Notes under the pieces: generated by a model
What the model saw: only the letters and a program-made list of their open reading frames with translations
The model's database searches: none
What the model was told of the DNA's origin: nothing
Assembly: GCF_011742875.1 (NCBI RefSeq)
Contig: NZ_JAAQTL010000001.1
Span: 682,001 to 746,000 of the forward strand
Reading direction: 5' to 3'
Length of the DNA stretch: 64,000 nucleotides
From: Luteibacter yeojuensis
GTDB taxonomy: Bacteria; Pseudomonadota; Gammaproteobacteria; Xanthomonadales; Rhodanobacteraceae
Made by a program: the position numbers and the translations under genes
Part shown: in pieces, positions 28,138 through 38,897 of the stretch
How positions within the stretch are numbered: the first letter of the stretch is position 1
Layout of the letters: each line of letters starts with the position of its first letter

Positions 28138-30858
28138 ATGTATCTGGTCTGGGCAATCGTCGGCGCGGTGATTGGCGCCTTCGTGGGCGAAGGCGTCGCC
28201 GGCGCGGTGGCGGGCTTCGCCATCGGCTTCCTGTGGGGCCGCACATCGCAGCTGCGCAAGGACCTCGACGACGCACGCCGTCTCATCGAGCACCTGCGCC
28301 CCGGCACCGAGACAGCCGCCCCACCGGTGCCGTCGGCGCACCAGGTACCGACGCCGACGGCGCCTGCGGCGCAGGGCATGCCACTGCCGCCCCCGACTTC
28401 CCCGTCGCCCTCCGTTCCCCCGTCGCTCCTGCGAAGGCAGGAGCCCAGCGCCTCTGTCGCCCCCGGAGCCGTCCCGCCCGGCGTGCCACCGCCGACCCCC
28501 ACCGGCCCCACCCTGGCCGACCGCCTCGGCACCGCCATCAAACATTGGTTCACCGAAGGCAACGTGCCGGTGAAAGTCGGCATGCTGGTCCTCTTCGCCG
28601 GTATCGCCGCCTTCCTCAAGTACGCCTCCGACACCGGTCTCCTCCGCGTACCCATGTCGGTGCGCCTCAGCCTGGTCGCCCTGGCGGCCATCGCCGGCGC
28701 GGCGTTCGGCTGGTTCCAGCGCGACAGGCGCCGCGCCTTCGCACTCTCGTTGCAAGGCGGTGCGATCGGCGTGCTGGTGATGACCGTATTCGCGGCGTAC
28801 CGTCTCTATGGCCTGCTGCCGGCGGGCTGGACGTTCGCCTTGCTGATCGTCTTCGTGGCTGCCCTGGGTGTGCTCGCGGTGCTGCAGGACGCCCTGGCGC
28901 TCGCCGTGCTCGGCCTCGTGGCCGGTTTCGCCGCACCCATCATCGCGTCGACGGACGCGGGCAACCACGTCGCGCTGTTCTCGTATTACGCGGTACTCAA
29001 CCTCGGCATCCTGGGCATCGCCTGGAAGCGCGCATGGCGCGTGCTCAACGTGCTCGGCTTCGTCGCCACCTTCGGCGTGGGCACGGCGTGGGGCGTGCTC
29101 CGTTACAACCCCGCGCTGTTCGCCAGCACCGAGCCGTTCCTCGTCCTGCATTTCCTGCTGTACCTCGCGGTGCCCTGGCTGCATGTGCTGCGCTCGCCGA
29201 AGCGCAACCGCGCCATCCTCGACGGCTGCCTGATGTTCGGCAATCCGATCGCCAGCCTGCTGCTGCAAGGCGCCTTGCTCGACTGGCATCCCATGCCGCT
29301 CGCCGTGTCGGCCCTCGTGGCCGCGGCCATCTATGTGGCCATCGCGTTCGCGATCCGGCGCCGCGACGACATGGCGCTGCTCCGCGAAACCTGGGCTGTG
29401 CTCGCCGTGGCCTTCGCCACCATCGCGGTGCCGCTGGCGCTCAGTGCCAGCGTGACGGCAAGCGTGTTCGCACTGGAAGGCGCGGGACTCGTCTGGCTGG
29501 GTTTCCGCCAGGGACGCCGCCTGCCGCGCTGGGCGGGTGTGTTCCTGCAAGTGGTGGCGGGCGTGGCCTGGACGATCGCGTCGCTGTTCCACCGGCACGC
29601 TGCCGACACGCCCCTGCTCAACGCCTCCTTCATCGGAAGCCTGCTGCTCGTGGTCGGCGCGGGGGTGGGCGCCTGGCAGTTCGATCGTCACGGCATGTCG
29701 CGCGGCGCATCGAGCCTGGCGCGCATTGGCCTGCTTGTGTGGGCGGTGCTCTGGTGGCTCATCGGCTTCGTCAACGAGATCGACGCCTTTGTGATCGATC
29801 CCGCGCCCGAGGCGGCGTGCTGGCTCGCGCTGCTGTCGGTGACAGGGCTGCTGCTCGCGCTTGCCTGTCCCTTCGCGCGCAAGCTCGACCTGGGCGTGGT
29901 GCTCGCCTTCGCGCTGCCGCTTTTCTTGTTCGCGAGCCTGGTCGTGGTGCTGTCCGCCGCGAACGCCGGCATCCAGTGGCTGAGCGGCTGGCCGTTGGCG
30001 GGCGTGGTGGCGATGGCCATCGCCGGCTGGTTCGCGTTGCGCGGCGTGGCGGCGCATCGCGTGGCCGCCGTCGCGGCGGCCACCGTCTGGTGGGTGCGCT
30101 GGCTTGCCGTGATCACCGTTGCTGTGGCGATTGCACTGGACCGGGCGCCGCAGCTCGGCGAGGGCTGGCAGCTGTTCGCGCGCGCCGTGCCGACATTGCT
30201 GCTCGCGGCGCTGACTCTCTGGGGCGCGCGCTGGCTGGCGCTGCCGCTGACGGCGCATCGACGCGACATCCGCCATGCCGTGGGTGCCTGCGTGGCGCTC
30301 GCCATGCTCGTGGCGGGTGCCGTGGCACTCGGTACCGCGGGTGCGCCGTCGCCATTGCCTTTCGTGCCCGTACTCAATCCGGTCGATCTGCTGCTCGTCG
30401 CGGTGCTTCTTTTCGTGGCGCGCGCGCTGTCCGACGAAGCGATGCCGCGCGAGGTGCGCGTGGCGCGCCCTGCGGTGCTGGCCGCGCTGTTCTTCGTGCT
30501 GGCCACCAGCATGACGCTGCGCGGCGTCCACCATCTCGGCGGCGTGCCCTGGGATGGCGCGATGGCCGGCTCGAGCCTCGCGGAACTCTCGCTCACCGTG
30601 GTGTGGAGCGCGATCGGCGTCGTGGCCTGGGTGCTCGGGTCGAAGCGCGGGCAGCGCATGCTCTGGCTCGCCGGCGCGATAACGATGGCCCTCGTGCTGT
30701 TGAAGCTGTTGCTGGTGGATCGCGCACACCTGGGCAATCTTTTCGGTATCGCTTCGTTCATCGCCTATGGCCTGCTCTGCACGGTCATCGGTTACCTCGC
30801 ACCCGCGCCGCCGAGACAGATCGCGGCCGAATCGTCGGAGTCGTCGCATGCGTCGTGA
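28138..30858 (+). CDS. DUF2339 multi-pass membrane protein
   Basis: A 906-residue integral membrane protein with an N-terminal glycine-rich helix (MYLVWAIVGAVIGAFVG), a short coiled linker, a Pro-rich segment (residues ~60-125) and then some 20-25 hydrophobic segments typical of DUF2339. Relatives occur widely in proteobacteria and usually precede a DUF3999 gene, as here (overlap 11 bp); no activity has been established, though a role in glycan or cell-envelope export is often suggested. The Pro-rich linker contains a dispersed palindrome (28421-28450) translated into protein (residues ~95-105). Start ATG 28138; divergent from the kinase gene with an 87-bp gap. Confidence 0.85.
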   Translation: MYLVWAIVGAVIGAFVGEGVAGAVAGFAIGFLWGRTSQLRKDLDDARRLIEHLRPGTETAAPPVPSAHQVPTPTAPAAQGMPLPPPTSPSPSVPPSLLRRQEPSASVAPGAVPPGVPPPTPTGPTLADRLGTAIKHWFTEGNVPVKVGMLVLFAGIAAFLKYASDTGLLRVPMSVRLSLVALAAIAGAAFGWFQRDRRRAFALSLQGGAIGVLVMTVFAAYRLYGLLPAGWTFALLIVFVAALGVLAVLQDALALAVLGLVAGFAAPIIASTDAGNHVALFSYYAVLNLGILGIAWKRAWRVLNVLGFVATFGVGTAWGVLRYNPALFASTEPFLVLHFLLYLAVPWLHVLRSPKRNRAILDGCLMFGNPIASLLLQGALLDWHPMPLAVSALVAAAIYVAIAFAIRRRDDMALLRETWAVLAVAFATIAVPLALSASVTASVFALEGAGLVWLGFRQGRRLPRWAGVFLQVVAGVAWTIASLFHRHAADTPLLNASFIGSLLLVVGAGVGAWQFDRHGMSRGASSLARIGLLVWAVLWWLIGFVNEIDAFVIDPAPEAACWLALLSVTGLLLALACPFARKLDLGVVLAFALPLFLFASLVVVLSAANAGIQWLSGWPLAGVVAMAIAGWFALRGVAAHRVAAVAAATVWWVRWLAVITVAVAIALDRAPQLGEGWQLFARAVPTLLLAALTLWGARWLALPLTAHRRDIRHAVGACVALAMLVAGAVALGTAGAPSPLPFVPVLNPVDLLLVAVLLFVARALSDEAMPREVRVARPAVLAALFFVLATSMTLRGVHHLGGVPWDGAMAGSSLAELSLTVVWSAIGVVAWVLGSKRGQRMLWLAGAITMALVLLKLLLVDRAHLGNLFGIASFIAYGLLCTVIGYLAPAPPRQIAAESSESSHAS
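28421..28450. repeat. 30-bp palindromic repeat inside the DUF2339 coding region
   Basis: A 30-bp unit reading CTCCTGCGAAGGCAGGAG in its core and ending CCCAGCG. It is near-identical to the intergenic unit at 34358-34387 and, in the minus orientation, to 53519-53548. It encodes part of the Pro-rich linker, where extra residues are harmless. Confidence 0.8.
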
Positions 30859-32191
30859 CTGGCGTCGCTGTCTGCTGATCATTGGGCTGGTCGCAGGATC
30901 CGCCCGTGCGGAAACGCCGCCGCCGTTCGCGGTGGCGTATCCCCTGACACTCCCATCCGCTGCCAAGGCGTATGTCGTGGAACTGCCGCAGGACGCCTAT
31001 GCGTGGGCCAGGCGCGACGCCGGGCTGGGCGACGTGGTGGTCGTCGACGCGAAGGATCGCCAGGTGGCGGCTGGGCTCTATGCGCCCGCACCTCCCACTG
31101 CGCATCCGGTAACGCTCGATGCACCGTTGCTGCCCGTGCCGCAGAGTGCCAGCGGCGTGGCCGGTGCGCGCATCCAGCGCAGCACCAACGGCGACATCGT
31201 CATCGAACCCGGTGCCGCCGCGCCCGCCGGCGCGCCGACCGACTGGCTGTTCGACGCGCGCCAGCCGGTGGCGCCCGAGCGGCTGGAATTCGCGCCGTCG
31301 ACCCGCGACGTGGACCTTCGCGTCGACGTGGACGCGAGCACCAACCTCCAGGACTGGACGCCGCTGGTCAGGGGCGCCACGGTCGTCACGCTCGGACAGG
31401 GCGACGGCGGGGTGGACGCGCGCGTCGTGAAGCTCAGCGGCAACGCGGCGCGCTACTACCGCGTGCACGTCGAGCGCGGCGAGGCCCCCTGGGCCGACGG
31501 CGAAGGATCGAAGGTCACGCTTTCCGGCACCGTGGAGGACGCCGCGGCGAAAGACGAAGCGGCTCGTCGCTGGCTGGATGTCGCGTCCACGGGGACGGTA
31601 CAGAGCGGGCAGGGCGTCGACTACGACTATCGCCTGCCGGCCGCGCTGCCGGTCACGGCATTGCGCGTCAGACTGGGCAAGGGCGATACCGTCGCCCGCT
31701 TCGACGCCATCGCCGTCGAGGGCAGCATGAGTGGCGAGCAGCTCGGCACGCTGGTGGTGACGCCGCCACGGGACAGCGCCGACGCGCATCCCCTCGACGT
31801 CGCGGCCGGCCGGCGCGAGATGCTCCGCCTGCACTCGGCGACACCGCTGCGCGAACCGCCGCACCTCCTGGTCGGCTGGCAGCCGGACCGCATCGTCTTC
31901 CTTCCGGAAGGCGACGCGCCGTACCGCCTGCTGGTCGGCAGCCATTCCGCGCGGCGTCCGGCATGGCCCATCGCCGACGCCATCGCCGCCCTGCGGAAGG
32001 ACGCCGGCCCCACATGGCGCCCCGCGCAGGCAACTCCCGGAAAGGTGCAGGAACTCGCCGGCCGCAAGGCCCTCGATCCCGCCGAAGCCCCTTTCGACTG
32101 GACCCGGCCATTGCTCTGGGTCGTGCTCCTTCTTGGCGCCGCCGTCGTCGCCGCCATGGCCGCGAGCCTCCTCCGCAAACCAAAGGCCTGA
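30848..32191 (+). CDS. DUF3999 family membrane-anchored protein
   Basis: A 447-residue protein with a signal peptide (MRRDWRRCLLIIGLVAGSARA) and one C-terminal membrane helix ([21 protein letters not shown]) ending in Arg/Lys, so the beta-rich body (VDVDASTNLQDWTPLV and similar) is periplasmic. DUF3999 proteins are found with DUF2339 in many genera; the 11-bp overlap with the upstream gene supports a functional pair, function unknown. The ATG 30848 is chosen because it gives a clean signal peptide; an upstream extension is out of place. Confidence 0.85.
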   Translation: MRRDWRRCLLIIGLVAGSARAETPPPFAVAYPLTLPSAAKAYVVELPQDAYAWARRDAGLGDVVVVDAKDRQVAAGLYAPAPPTAHPVTLDAPLLPVPQSASGVAGARIQRSTNGDIVIEPGAAAPAGAPTDWLFDARQPVAPERLEFAPSTRDVDLRVDVDASTNLQDWTPLVRGATVVTLGQGDGGVDARVVKLSGNAARYYRVHVERGEAPWADGEGSKVTLSGTVEDAAAKDEAARRWLDVASTGTVQSGQGVDYDYRLPAALPVTALRVRLGKGDTVARFDAIAVEGSMSGEQLGTLVVTPPRDSADAHPLDVAAGRREMLRLHSATPLREPPHLLVGWQPDRIVFLPEGDAPYRLLVGSHSARRPAWPIADAIAALRKDAGPTWRPAQATPGKVQELAGRKALDPAEAPFDWTRPLLWVVLLLGAAVVAAMAASLLRKPKA

Positions 32192-32265
32192 GAAGCCTTG
32201 CCCTGTTGAGGTGCCATGCACGGTGGAAAGGCGATAATGGGAGCCTGTCGACTGTCCCGAGCCCC

Positions 32266-33597
32266 ATGTCCTTCCAGTCTCCCGGCCTGTTCGCCGAACC
32301 CGAAGCCCTGAAGCCACTGGCCGAGCGCATGCGGCCGCGCGCGCTCGACGAGATCGTGGGGCAGCAGCGCGTGGTGGGCGAGGGCAAGCCGTTGCGCCGC
32401 GCGCTGGAAGCCGGCCGGGTGCATTCGATGATCCTGTGGGGGCCGCCGGGATGCGGCAAGACCACGCTGGCCCTCCTCGTGGCGCGCTACGCCGATGCCG
32501 ATTTCAGGGCCATTTCCGCCGTGATGAGCGGGCTGCCCGACGTGCGCAAGGCGCTCGCCGAGGCCGAGGGCAATTTCGCGCAAGGCCGCCGCACCGTTCT
32601 CTTCGTGGACGAGGTGCACCGCTTCAACAAGGCGCAGCAGGATGCGTTCCTGCCTTATATCGAACGCGGCGTGATCATCTTCGTGGGTGCCACCACGGAA
32701 AACCCGTCGTTCGAACTCAACTCCGCACTGCTTTCGCGCTGCCGCGTGCATGTGCTCGATGCGGTCGGCCCCGACGACATCGTGGCCGCGCTGCACCGCG
32801 CGCTGGCCGACAAGGAACGCGGCCTTGGCGAGTTGGGCCTCGTCGTGGACGAAGCCTCGCTGAAGCTGATCGCGAGCGCCGCCGACGGCGATGTCCGCCG
32901 CGCGCTCACGCTGCTGGAAATCGCGGCCGAACTCGCCGAGGGCGGACGCATCGACGATGCCACCCTGGAACAGGTGCTGGCCGACCGCACGCGCCGCTTC
33001 GACAAGAGCGGCGAGCAGTTCTACGACCAGATCTCGGCACTGCACAAGTCCGTGCGTTCGTCCGATCCCGATGCCGCCGTGTACTGGCTCACCCGCATGC
33101 TCGACGGCGGCTGCGATCCGCTCTACCTCGCCCGGCGCATGACGCGCATGGCCGTGGAAGACGTGGGCCTGGCCGAGCCGCGCGCGTGGCGCATGGCCCT
33201 GGATGCCTGGGACACCTACGAACGCCTGGGCAGCCCCGAGGGCGAACTGGGCCTCGCCCAGCTGGCGATCTGGCTGGCCATTTCGCCGAAGAGCAACGCC
33301 GCCTACATGGCCTATAACAAGGCCCGCGCCACGGTGAAGCAGATGGGCAGCCTGGACGTGCCCATGCACCTGCGCAATGCGCCCACCAAACTCATGAAGG
33401 GCCTCGGTTACGGCACCGGCTACCAGTACGACCACGACGTGGAAGGCGGTGTCGCGCTGGACCAGCAATGCCTGCCCGACGAACTCGCCGGCACGACGTT
33501 CTACGAGCCGGTGGATCGCGGCCTTGAAATGAAGCTGCGCGAGAAACTCGTCGCACTGCGCGCCGCCCGTGCCGCCGCACGTGGCGAAAAGAACTGA
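32266..33597 (+). CDS. rarA: Replication-associated recombination protein A (MgsA/RarA AAA+ ATPase)
   Basis: A 443-residue AAA+ clamp-loader-like ATPase acting at stalled replication forks. Start MSFQSPGLFAEPEALKPLAE with the family opening LAERMRPRALDEIVGQQ; Walker A GPPGCGKTT (59-67), Walker B DEVHRFNK (115-122), sensor TTENPSFELNSALLSRC, and the C-terminal tetramer domain with MGSLDVPMHLRNAPTKLMK-type sequence and GYQYDHD. Length normal. Usually next to lolA and serS in Xanthomonadales; here a kinase and DUF2339/DUF3999 block separates it from lolA. Confidence 0.96.
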   Translation: MSFQSPGLFAEPEALKPLAERMRPRALDEIVGQQRVVGEGKPLRRALEAGRVHSMILWGPPGCGKTTLALLVARYADADFRAISAVMSGLPDVRKALAEAEGNFAQGRRTVLFVDEVHRFNKAQQDAFLPYIERGVIIFVGATTENPSFELNSALLSRCRVHVLDAVGPDDIVAALHRALADKERGLGELGLVVDEASLKLIASAADGDVRRALTLLEIAAELAEGGRIDDATLEQVLADRTRRFDKSGEQFYDQISALHKSVRSSDPDAAVYWLTRMLDGGCDPLYLARRMTRMAVEDVGLAEPRAWRMALDAWDTYERLGSPEGELGLAQLAIWLAISPKSNAAYMAYNKARATVKQMGSLDVPMHLRNAPTKLMKGLGYGTGYQYDHDVEGGVALDQQCLPDELAGTTFYEPVDRGLEMKLREKLVALRAARAAARGEKN

Positions 33598-33698
33598 CGC
33601 GGGCCGATACCCGGCACGGCACCCCCTGCCAAAAGTCCGATACCCGCGCCCTCAGGGCAGTCGTACGCTCGGACCACCACTCGGGGAGGAGAGGAACG

Positions 33699-34295
33699 AT
33701 GCGTATCGTCATTGCTACATTGATCGGCGGATTGATCATGTTCTTCTGGGGTGCGTTCGCGCACATGGTGCTGCCGCTGGGCGAACTGTCCATGCGCGCC
33801 CCCACCAACGAGGACGCCGTCCTGACGGCGCTGCGCGACGGCCTGCCACCGGAGCATGGCATCTACCTCCTCCCGCACTTCGACATGGCCACCATGCATG
33901 GCAACGACCAGGCCATGAAGGCGTACTCCGAAAAGGCCAAGGCCAACCCGTATGCCTTCATCGTCTATTCGCCCAACGGAAAAGATCCGCTCGCCATGGG
34001 CGGCAACCTCTTCCACCAGTGGCTCTCGGATACGCTCGCGGCCCTGATGGTCGTCCTCGTGATGATGCGCATGGCCGGGGTCGGCCTCCTCCGCGGCCTC
34101 TGGATCGGACTGGCCTTCGGCGTCTTCAGCTGGCTGTCGCTCAGCGTGCCGTACTGGAACTGGTACCGCTTCCCGGGCGCCTTCACCGCCGGCTACCTCG
34201 TGGAGCAGGGCTTCGGCTGGCTGCTGGCGGGTGCGGCGATGGGTTGGTGGCTGGGCCGCAAGTCCAACCCCTCCGCCGTCAAACCGATGCCCTGA
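33699..34295 (+). CDS. Small membrane protein of unknown function
   Basis: A 198-residue protein with an N-terminal membrane helix (MRIVIATLIGGLIMFFWGAFAHM), a soluble segment of about 85 residues (residues 28-110) and three further helices (LAALMVVLVMMRM, LWIGLAFGVFSWLSL, FGWLLAGAAMGWWLG). No catalytic motif is obvious. It has a good GGAGAGGA leader 6-7 bases upstream. It sits where crcB is often found in Xanthomonadales, but it is not CrcB. Function unknown; a hairpin at 34308-34334 follows. Confidence 0.8.
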   Translation: MRIVIATLIGGLIMFFWGAFAHMVLPLGELSMRAPTNEDAVLTALRDGLPPEHGIYLLPHFDMATMHGNDQAMKAYSEKAKANPYAFIVYSPNGKDPLAMGGNLFHQWLSDTLAALMVVLVMMRMAGVGLLRGLWIGLAFGVFSWLSLSVPYWNWYRFPGAFTAGYLVEQGFGWLLAGAAMGWWLGRKSNPSAVKPMP

Positions 34296-35723
<1,428 letters not shown>

Positions 35724-35812
35724 GGTACAATCGGGCGCGCTGGGGCAGGGGCCTCGGCGCGTTCGAAGCGGGAAGCCGGGTGGGTGCAATGCCTTACCGG
35801 TGTGACAAATAC

Positions 35813-35902
35813 GGAGAGATGGCCGAGTGGTTTAAGGCAGCAGTCTTGAAAACTGCCGTAGGTGTAAGCCTACCGTGGGTTCGAATCCCACTCTCTCCGC
35901 CA
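35813..35902 (+). tRNA. tRNA-Ser (anticodon UGA)
   Basis: A 90-nt class II tRNA: acceptor GGAGAGA pairs with TCTCTCC, D-arm GCCGAGTGGTTTAAGGC, anticodon stem GCAGT/ACTGC with loop CTTGAAA (anticodon TGA), long variable arm, T-arm GTGGGTTCGAATCCCAC, discriminator G and encoded CCA (35900-35902). The accessory island starts immediately after it, so the 3' end is a likely integration site. Confidence 0.97.
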
Positions 35903-36149
35903 AGCCAAAAATCTCCCCGATCCTTCAGGCACTTACACGTGCCCCGATAGAAAGCGCTTGGTCAACCCGGTTGGTCAACTCCAACCATGCGTCTCCCCCA
36001 TCACTAATTTCGCAACCTGGCGTGCACCATATCTGGGTCGACGGCGTGCACGTAGAACCGCGCTTGGCGGCTGCGGCCCGCGACAGGGATAATGACCGAC
36101 GCAGCCGTGCATCGACATGCGGCGCCATCTCCAAGGGAACCGTCACGAA
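35903..36149. other. Non-coding junction between tRNA-Ser and the methyltransferase gene
   Basis: No convincing gene. It contains a direct repeat TTGGTCAAC at 35958-35966 and 35971-35979 (the second copy within the palindrome-like GTTGGTCAAC). This is typical of the left end of an island integrated at a tRNA, but no integrase gene or second copy of the tRNA 3' end is visible in the window. Confidence 0.5.
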
Positions 36150-38897
36150 ATGAATGCAGTAGAGATCGAAGAGGCCCTCTCAGCCCTGGCGGCCGATGAC
36201 TTCGATGGTCCCGAGTTCCCCTACGCGTTTCTGGCGGCCTTTGGCGCGAAGGATACGACGCTCAAGCGACTTCGGAAGGGCGAAACCAATGCCTCGGATA
36301 TTCCCGGGGGGCTCCTGTGGCGAAATAACATCCACCTCGTGGTCTGTGACCTTGGAACGGTGGCGGATAGTATTCAGGCGCTGCGGGCCAGCCTTACCAC
36401 CACGCACGGTAAAGCCAAATTTATCCTCGCAACCGACGGCGAGTGGTTCGAAGCCGAGGACTTAGTCAGCGGCGAGCACCTCTCGTGTGCGTTCAAGAAG
36501 TTTGCCGACCACTTCGGGTTCTTCCTGCCGCTGGCCGGCATCTCGACGGTTAAGGAACTGAAGGACAACCCGGTCGACATTCGGGCAACGGGTCGCCTCA
36601 ACAAGCTTTATCTGGAGTTATTATCCAATAATCCTGAGTGGGCCAGTGCGGCAAGGCGCCGTGACATGGATCACTTCATGGCCCGCCTCATTTTTTGTTT
36701 CTTCGCCGAAGACACTGACATCTTTGACGGGTCCGGAGTATTCACCCGCACCGTCGAGCAAATGACCGAATCGGACGGTAGTAATGTCCACCAGGTTCTT
36801 CAGTCGATCTTTGCGGTTATGAATCAAGCGCGTTCTGACCGGGACCGCACGCGCCCACCTGTCTGGGCTAGTCAATTTCCTTACGTAAATGGCGGCCTAT
36901 TTTCAGGTAGCGTGGAGGTGCCACGATTTACGCGTGCGGCACGTTCGTTCTTGATCCGAGCTGGCGAACTTGACTGGCGGGAGATTAATCCGGATATCTT
37001 TGGATCGATGATTCAAGCCGTTGCTGATGCTGAAGAGCGCGGCTCTTTGGGCATGCACTACACAAGCGTCCCAAACATCCTTATGGTGTTGAATCCGCTG
37101 TTCTTGGATGATATCAAGAGTCAACTGGCGTTAGCGGGCGACAACAAGGTTAAATTACTCAATCTTCGTAAGAGAATCTCGCGCATTCGAGTGTTCGATC
37201 CTGCTTGCGGAAGCGGCAATTTTCTTGTGATCGCTTACAAGGAGATGCGGGCGGTCGAAGCCCAGATCAATTCAATTCGGTCCGAATCAGAAAGGCGCTC
37301 TGAAATTCCTTTGACTAATTTTCGTGGGATCGAGATTCGAGATTTCCCCGCTGAAATCGCGAGACTTGCCCTCATTATTGCGAAATTTCAGTGCGATGTT
37401 CTTCATCGTGGGCAAATGGAGGCATTGGCCGACGCGCTGCCGCTTGACTCCGAAAACTGGATTTTTCGCGGGAATGCGCTTGAAGAGGATTGGGTAGCCT
37501 TGTGCCCGCCCGCTGCCGGCACCGGCCCGGACACAAGCAAGGAGTGCCTCGAAACGACCTTGGAAGTAGAGTTCGCGAATTCTGGTGGCGAAAACTATGT
37601 ATGCGGGAATCCGCCCTACAAGGGTAGCCAAGATCAGAATGCTGAACAAAAAAGGGACTTAGAACGAGCATTCGCCGGTCGCATAAAATCGACGAAATCG
37701 GCCGACTACGTGGCGGGATGGTTCATTCGCGCCAGAGACTACATCTTGAGAACGGGCGCAAAGGCTGCTTTTGTCACGACCAACAGTATAAACCAAGGTC
37801 GGCAGGTCTCCCTGTATTGGCCGACGTTCCTCGGAAACGAGCTCGAGATTCTTTTCGCTCGCCCGTCGTTCAAGTGGTCAAACTTGGCGAGCAAAAAGGC
37901 AGCGGTAACCGTCTCAATTATTGGTTTCGGCCCCAGAACCTCAGGCCCGAAGTTTGTCTTTTCCGGCGAAATGGCGCGCGAATCGTTAGCGATTGGGCCC
38001 TACCTGGTTCCCGATCAGATTGCTGTAGTTTCTCCATCGTCACGTCCGATATCTGCTCTTTCTGACATGAGCAATGGATCGATGCCAAACGATGGAGGAG
38101 GGCTACTTCTATCGCCCTCAGAGGCGGCTGAGCTCGTCGAACGAGACCAAAGGTCTTCCCGGTTTGTGAAGAGGTTCTTGGGGTCGCACGATACGATACA
38201 TGGCCAGTTCCGTTACTGCCTTTGGATCCCGCCATCGGACGTGGATTTTGCGATGAGGATTCCAATGATCCGTCAGCGCGTAGAGTCGGTCAGACGTATA
38301 CGTTCGGAGAGCAGCCGAGATACGACTAACAAGTTGGCGGAAATTCCGTATCAGTTCGGAGAAATCAGGCACAAAGGCGAGCGCTCCATGATCGTTCCTC
38401 GTCATAGTTCTGAGGATAGGCCCTACCTTCCCTTCGATCTGGTCACGGATGACGTTGTCGTGGGCGATAGTGCTATATTTCTCTCGAACTTCAACCTCCA
38501 CGAAGTAGGCATATTTGCTTCTAGACTTCATTTGGTTTGGATCGCTGCCGTGTGCGGGAAAATAAAAACCGACTATCGCTACTCGAACACGCTCGGGTGG
38601 AACACGTTTCCTGTGCCTATTCTGACGGAACAAAATAGGATCGATCTGGCGCACGCGGCTGAGGGGATCATGTTGGCGCGAGAGGCAAACTTCCCCGCCA
38701 CAATCGCTCACATGTATGACCCTGATGATATGCCCGACGACCTTAGGCGAGCTCATGAGCGAAATGACGAAGTTCTTGAGCGTATCTACATTGGTCGTCG
38801 ATTTCGAAACGACACTGAGCGCCTCGAAAAATTATTCGATCTCTACACAAAAATGATCGCTGCCCCGGTCAGGCCCAAGAAGCGGAGTAAAGAGTGA
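36150..38897 (+). CDS. Class I SAM-dependent DNA adenine methyltransferase (MmeI/Type IIL-like)
   Basis: A 915-residue methyltransferase. SAM-binding motif I FDPACGSGNFL (349-359) and catalytic NPPY (487-490) in gamma-type order indicate an N6-adenine DNA methylase. The helical region LIFCFFAEDTDIF (180-192) and HYTSVPNILMVLNPLFLDDI resemble the MmeI family; residues 600-915 should hold the target-recognition domain and C-terminal domain. No PD-(D/E)xK endonuclease motif is evident in the first 150 residues, so cleavage is probably by partners. ATG 36150 follows AAGGGA at 11 bases. The gene is AT-richer than its surroundings, a sign of transfer. It overlaps the helicase gene by one base (TGATG). 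Confidence 0.85.
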   Translation: MNAVEIEEALSALAADDFDGPEFPYAFLAAFGAKDTTLKRLRKGETNASDIPGGLLWRNNIHLVVCDLGTVADSIQALRASLTTTHGKAKFILATDGEWFEAEDLVSGEHLSCAFKKFADHFGFFLPLAGISTVKELKDNPVDIRATGRLNKLYLELLSNNPEWASAARRRDMDHFMARLIFCFFAEDTDIFDGSGVFTRTVEQMTESDGSNVHQVLQSIFAVMNQARSDRDRTRPPVWASQFPYVNGGLFSGSVEVPRFTRAARSFLIRAGELDWREINPDIFGSMIQAVADAEERGSLGMHYTSVPNILMVLNPLFLDDIKSQLALAGDNKVKLLNLRKRISRIRVFDPACGSGNFLVIAYKEMRAVEAQINSIRSESERRSEIPLTNFRGIEIRDFPAEIARLALIIAKFQCDVLHRGQMEALADALPLDSENWIFRGNALEEDWVALCPPAAGTGPDTSKECLETTLEVEFANSGGENYVCGNPPYKGSQDQNAEQKRDLERAFAGRIKSTKSADYVAGWFIRARDYILRTGAKAAFVTTNSINQGRQVSLYWPTFLGNELEILFARPSFKWSNLASKKAAVTVSIIGFGPRTSGPKFVFSGEMARESLAIGPYLVPDQIAVVSPSSRPISALSDMSNGSMPNDGGGLLLSPSEAAELVERDQRSSRFVKRFLGSHDTIHGQFRYCLWIPPSDVDFAMRIPMIRQRVESVRRIRSESSRDTTNKLAEIPYQFGEIRHKGERSMIVPRHSSEDRPYLPFDLVTDDVVVGDSAIFLSNFNLHEVGIFASRLHLVWIAAVCGKIKTDYRYSNTLGWNTFPVPILTEQNRIDLAHAAEGIMLAREANFPATIAHMYDPDDMPDDLRRAHERNDEVLERIYIGRRFRNDTERLEKLFDLYTKMIAAPVRPKKRSKE

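Noticed and set aside
28051..30966. Extension of the kinase frame far upstream on the minus strand
   Set aside because: The extra ~970 residues are antisense to the DUF2339 gene; the kinase starts at a Met with a signal sequence near 28050.
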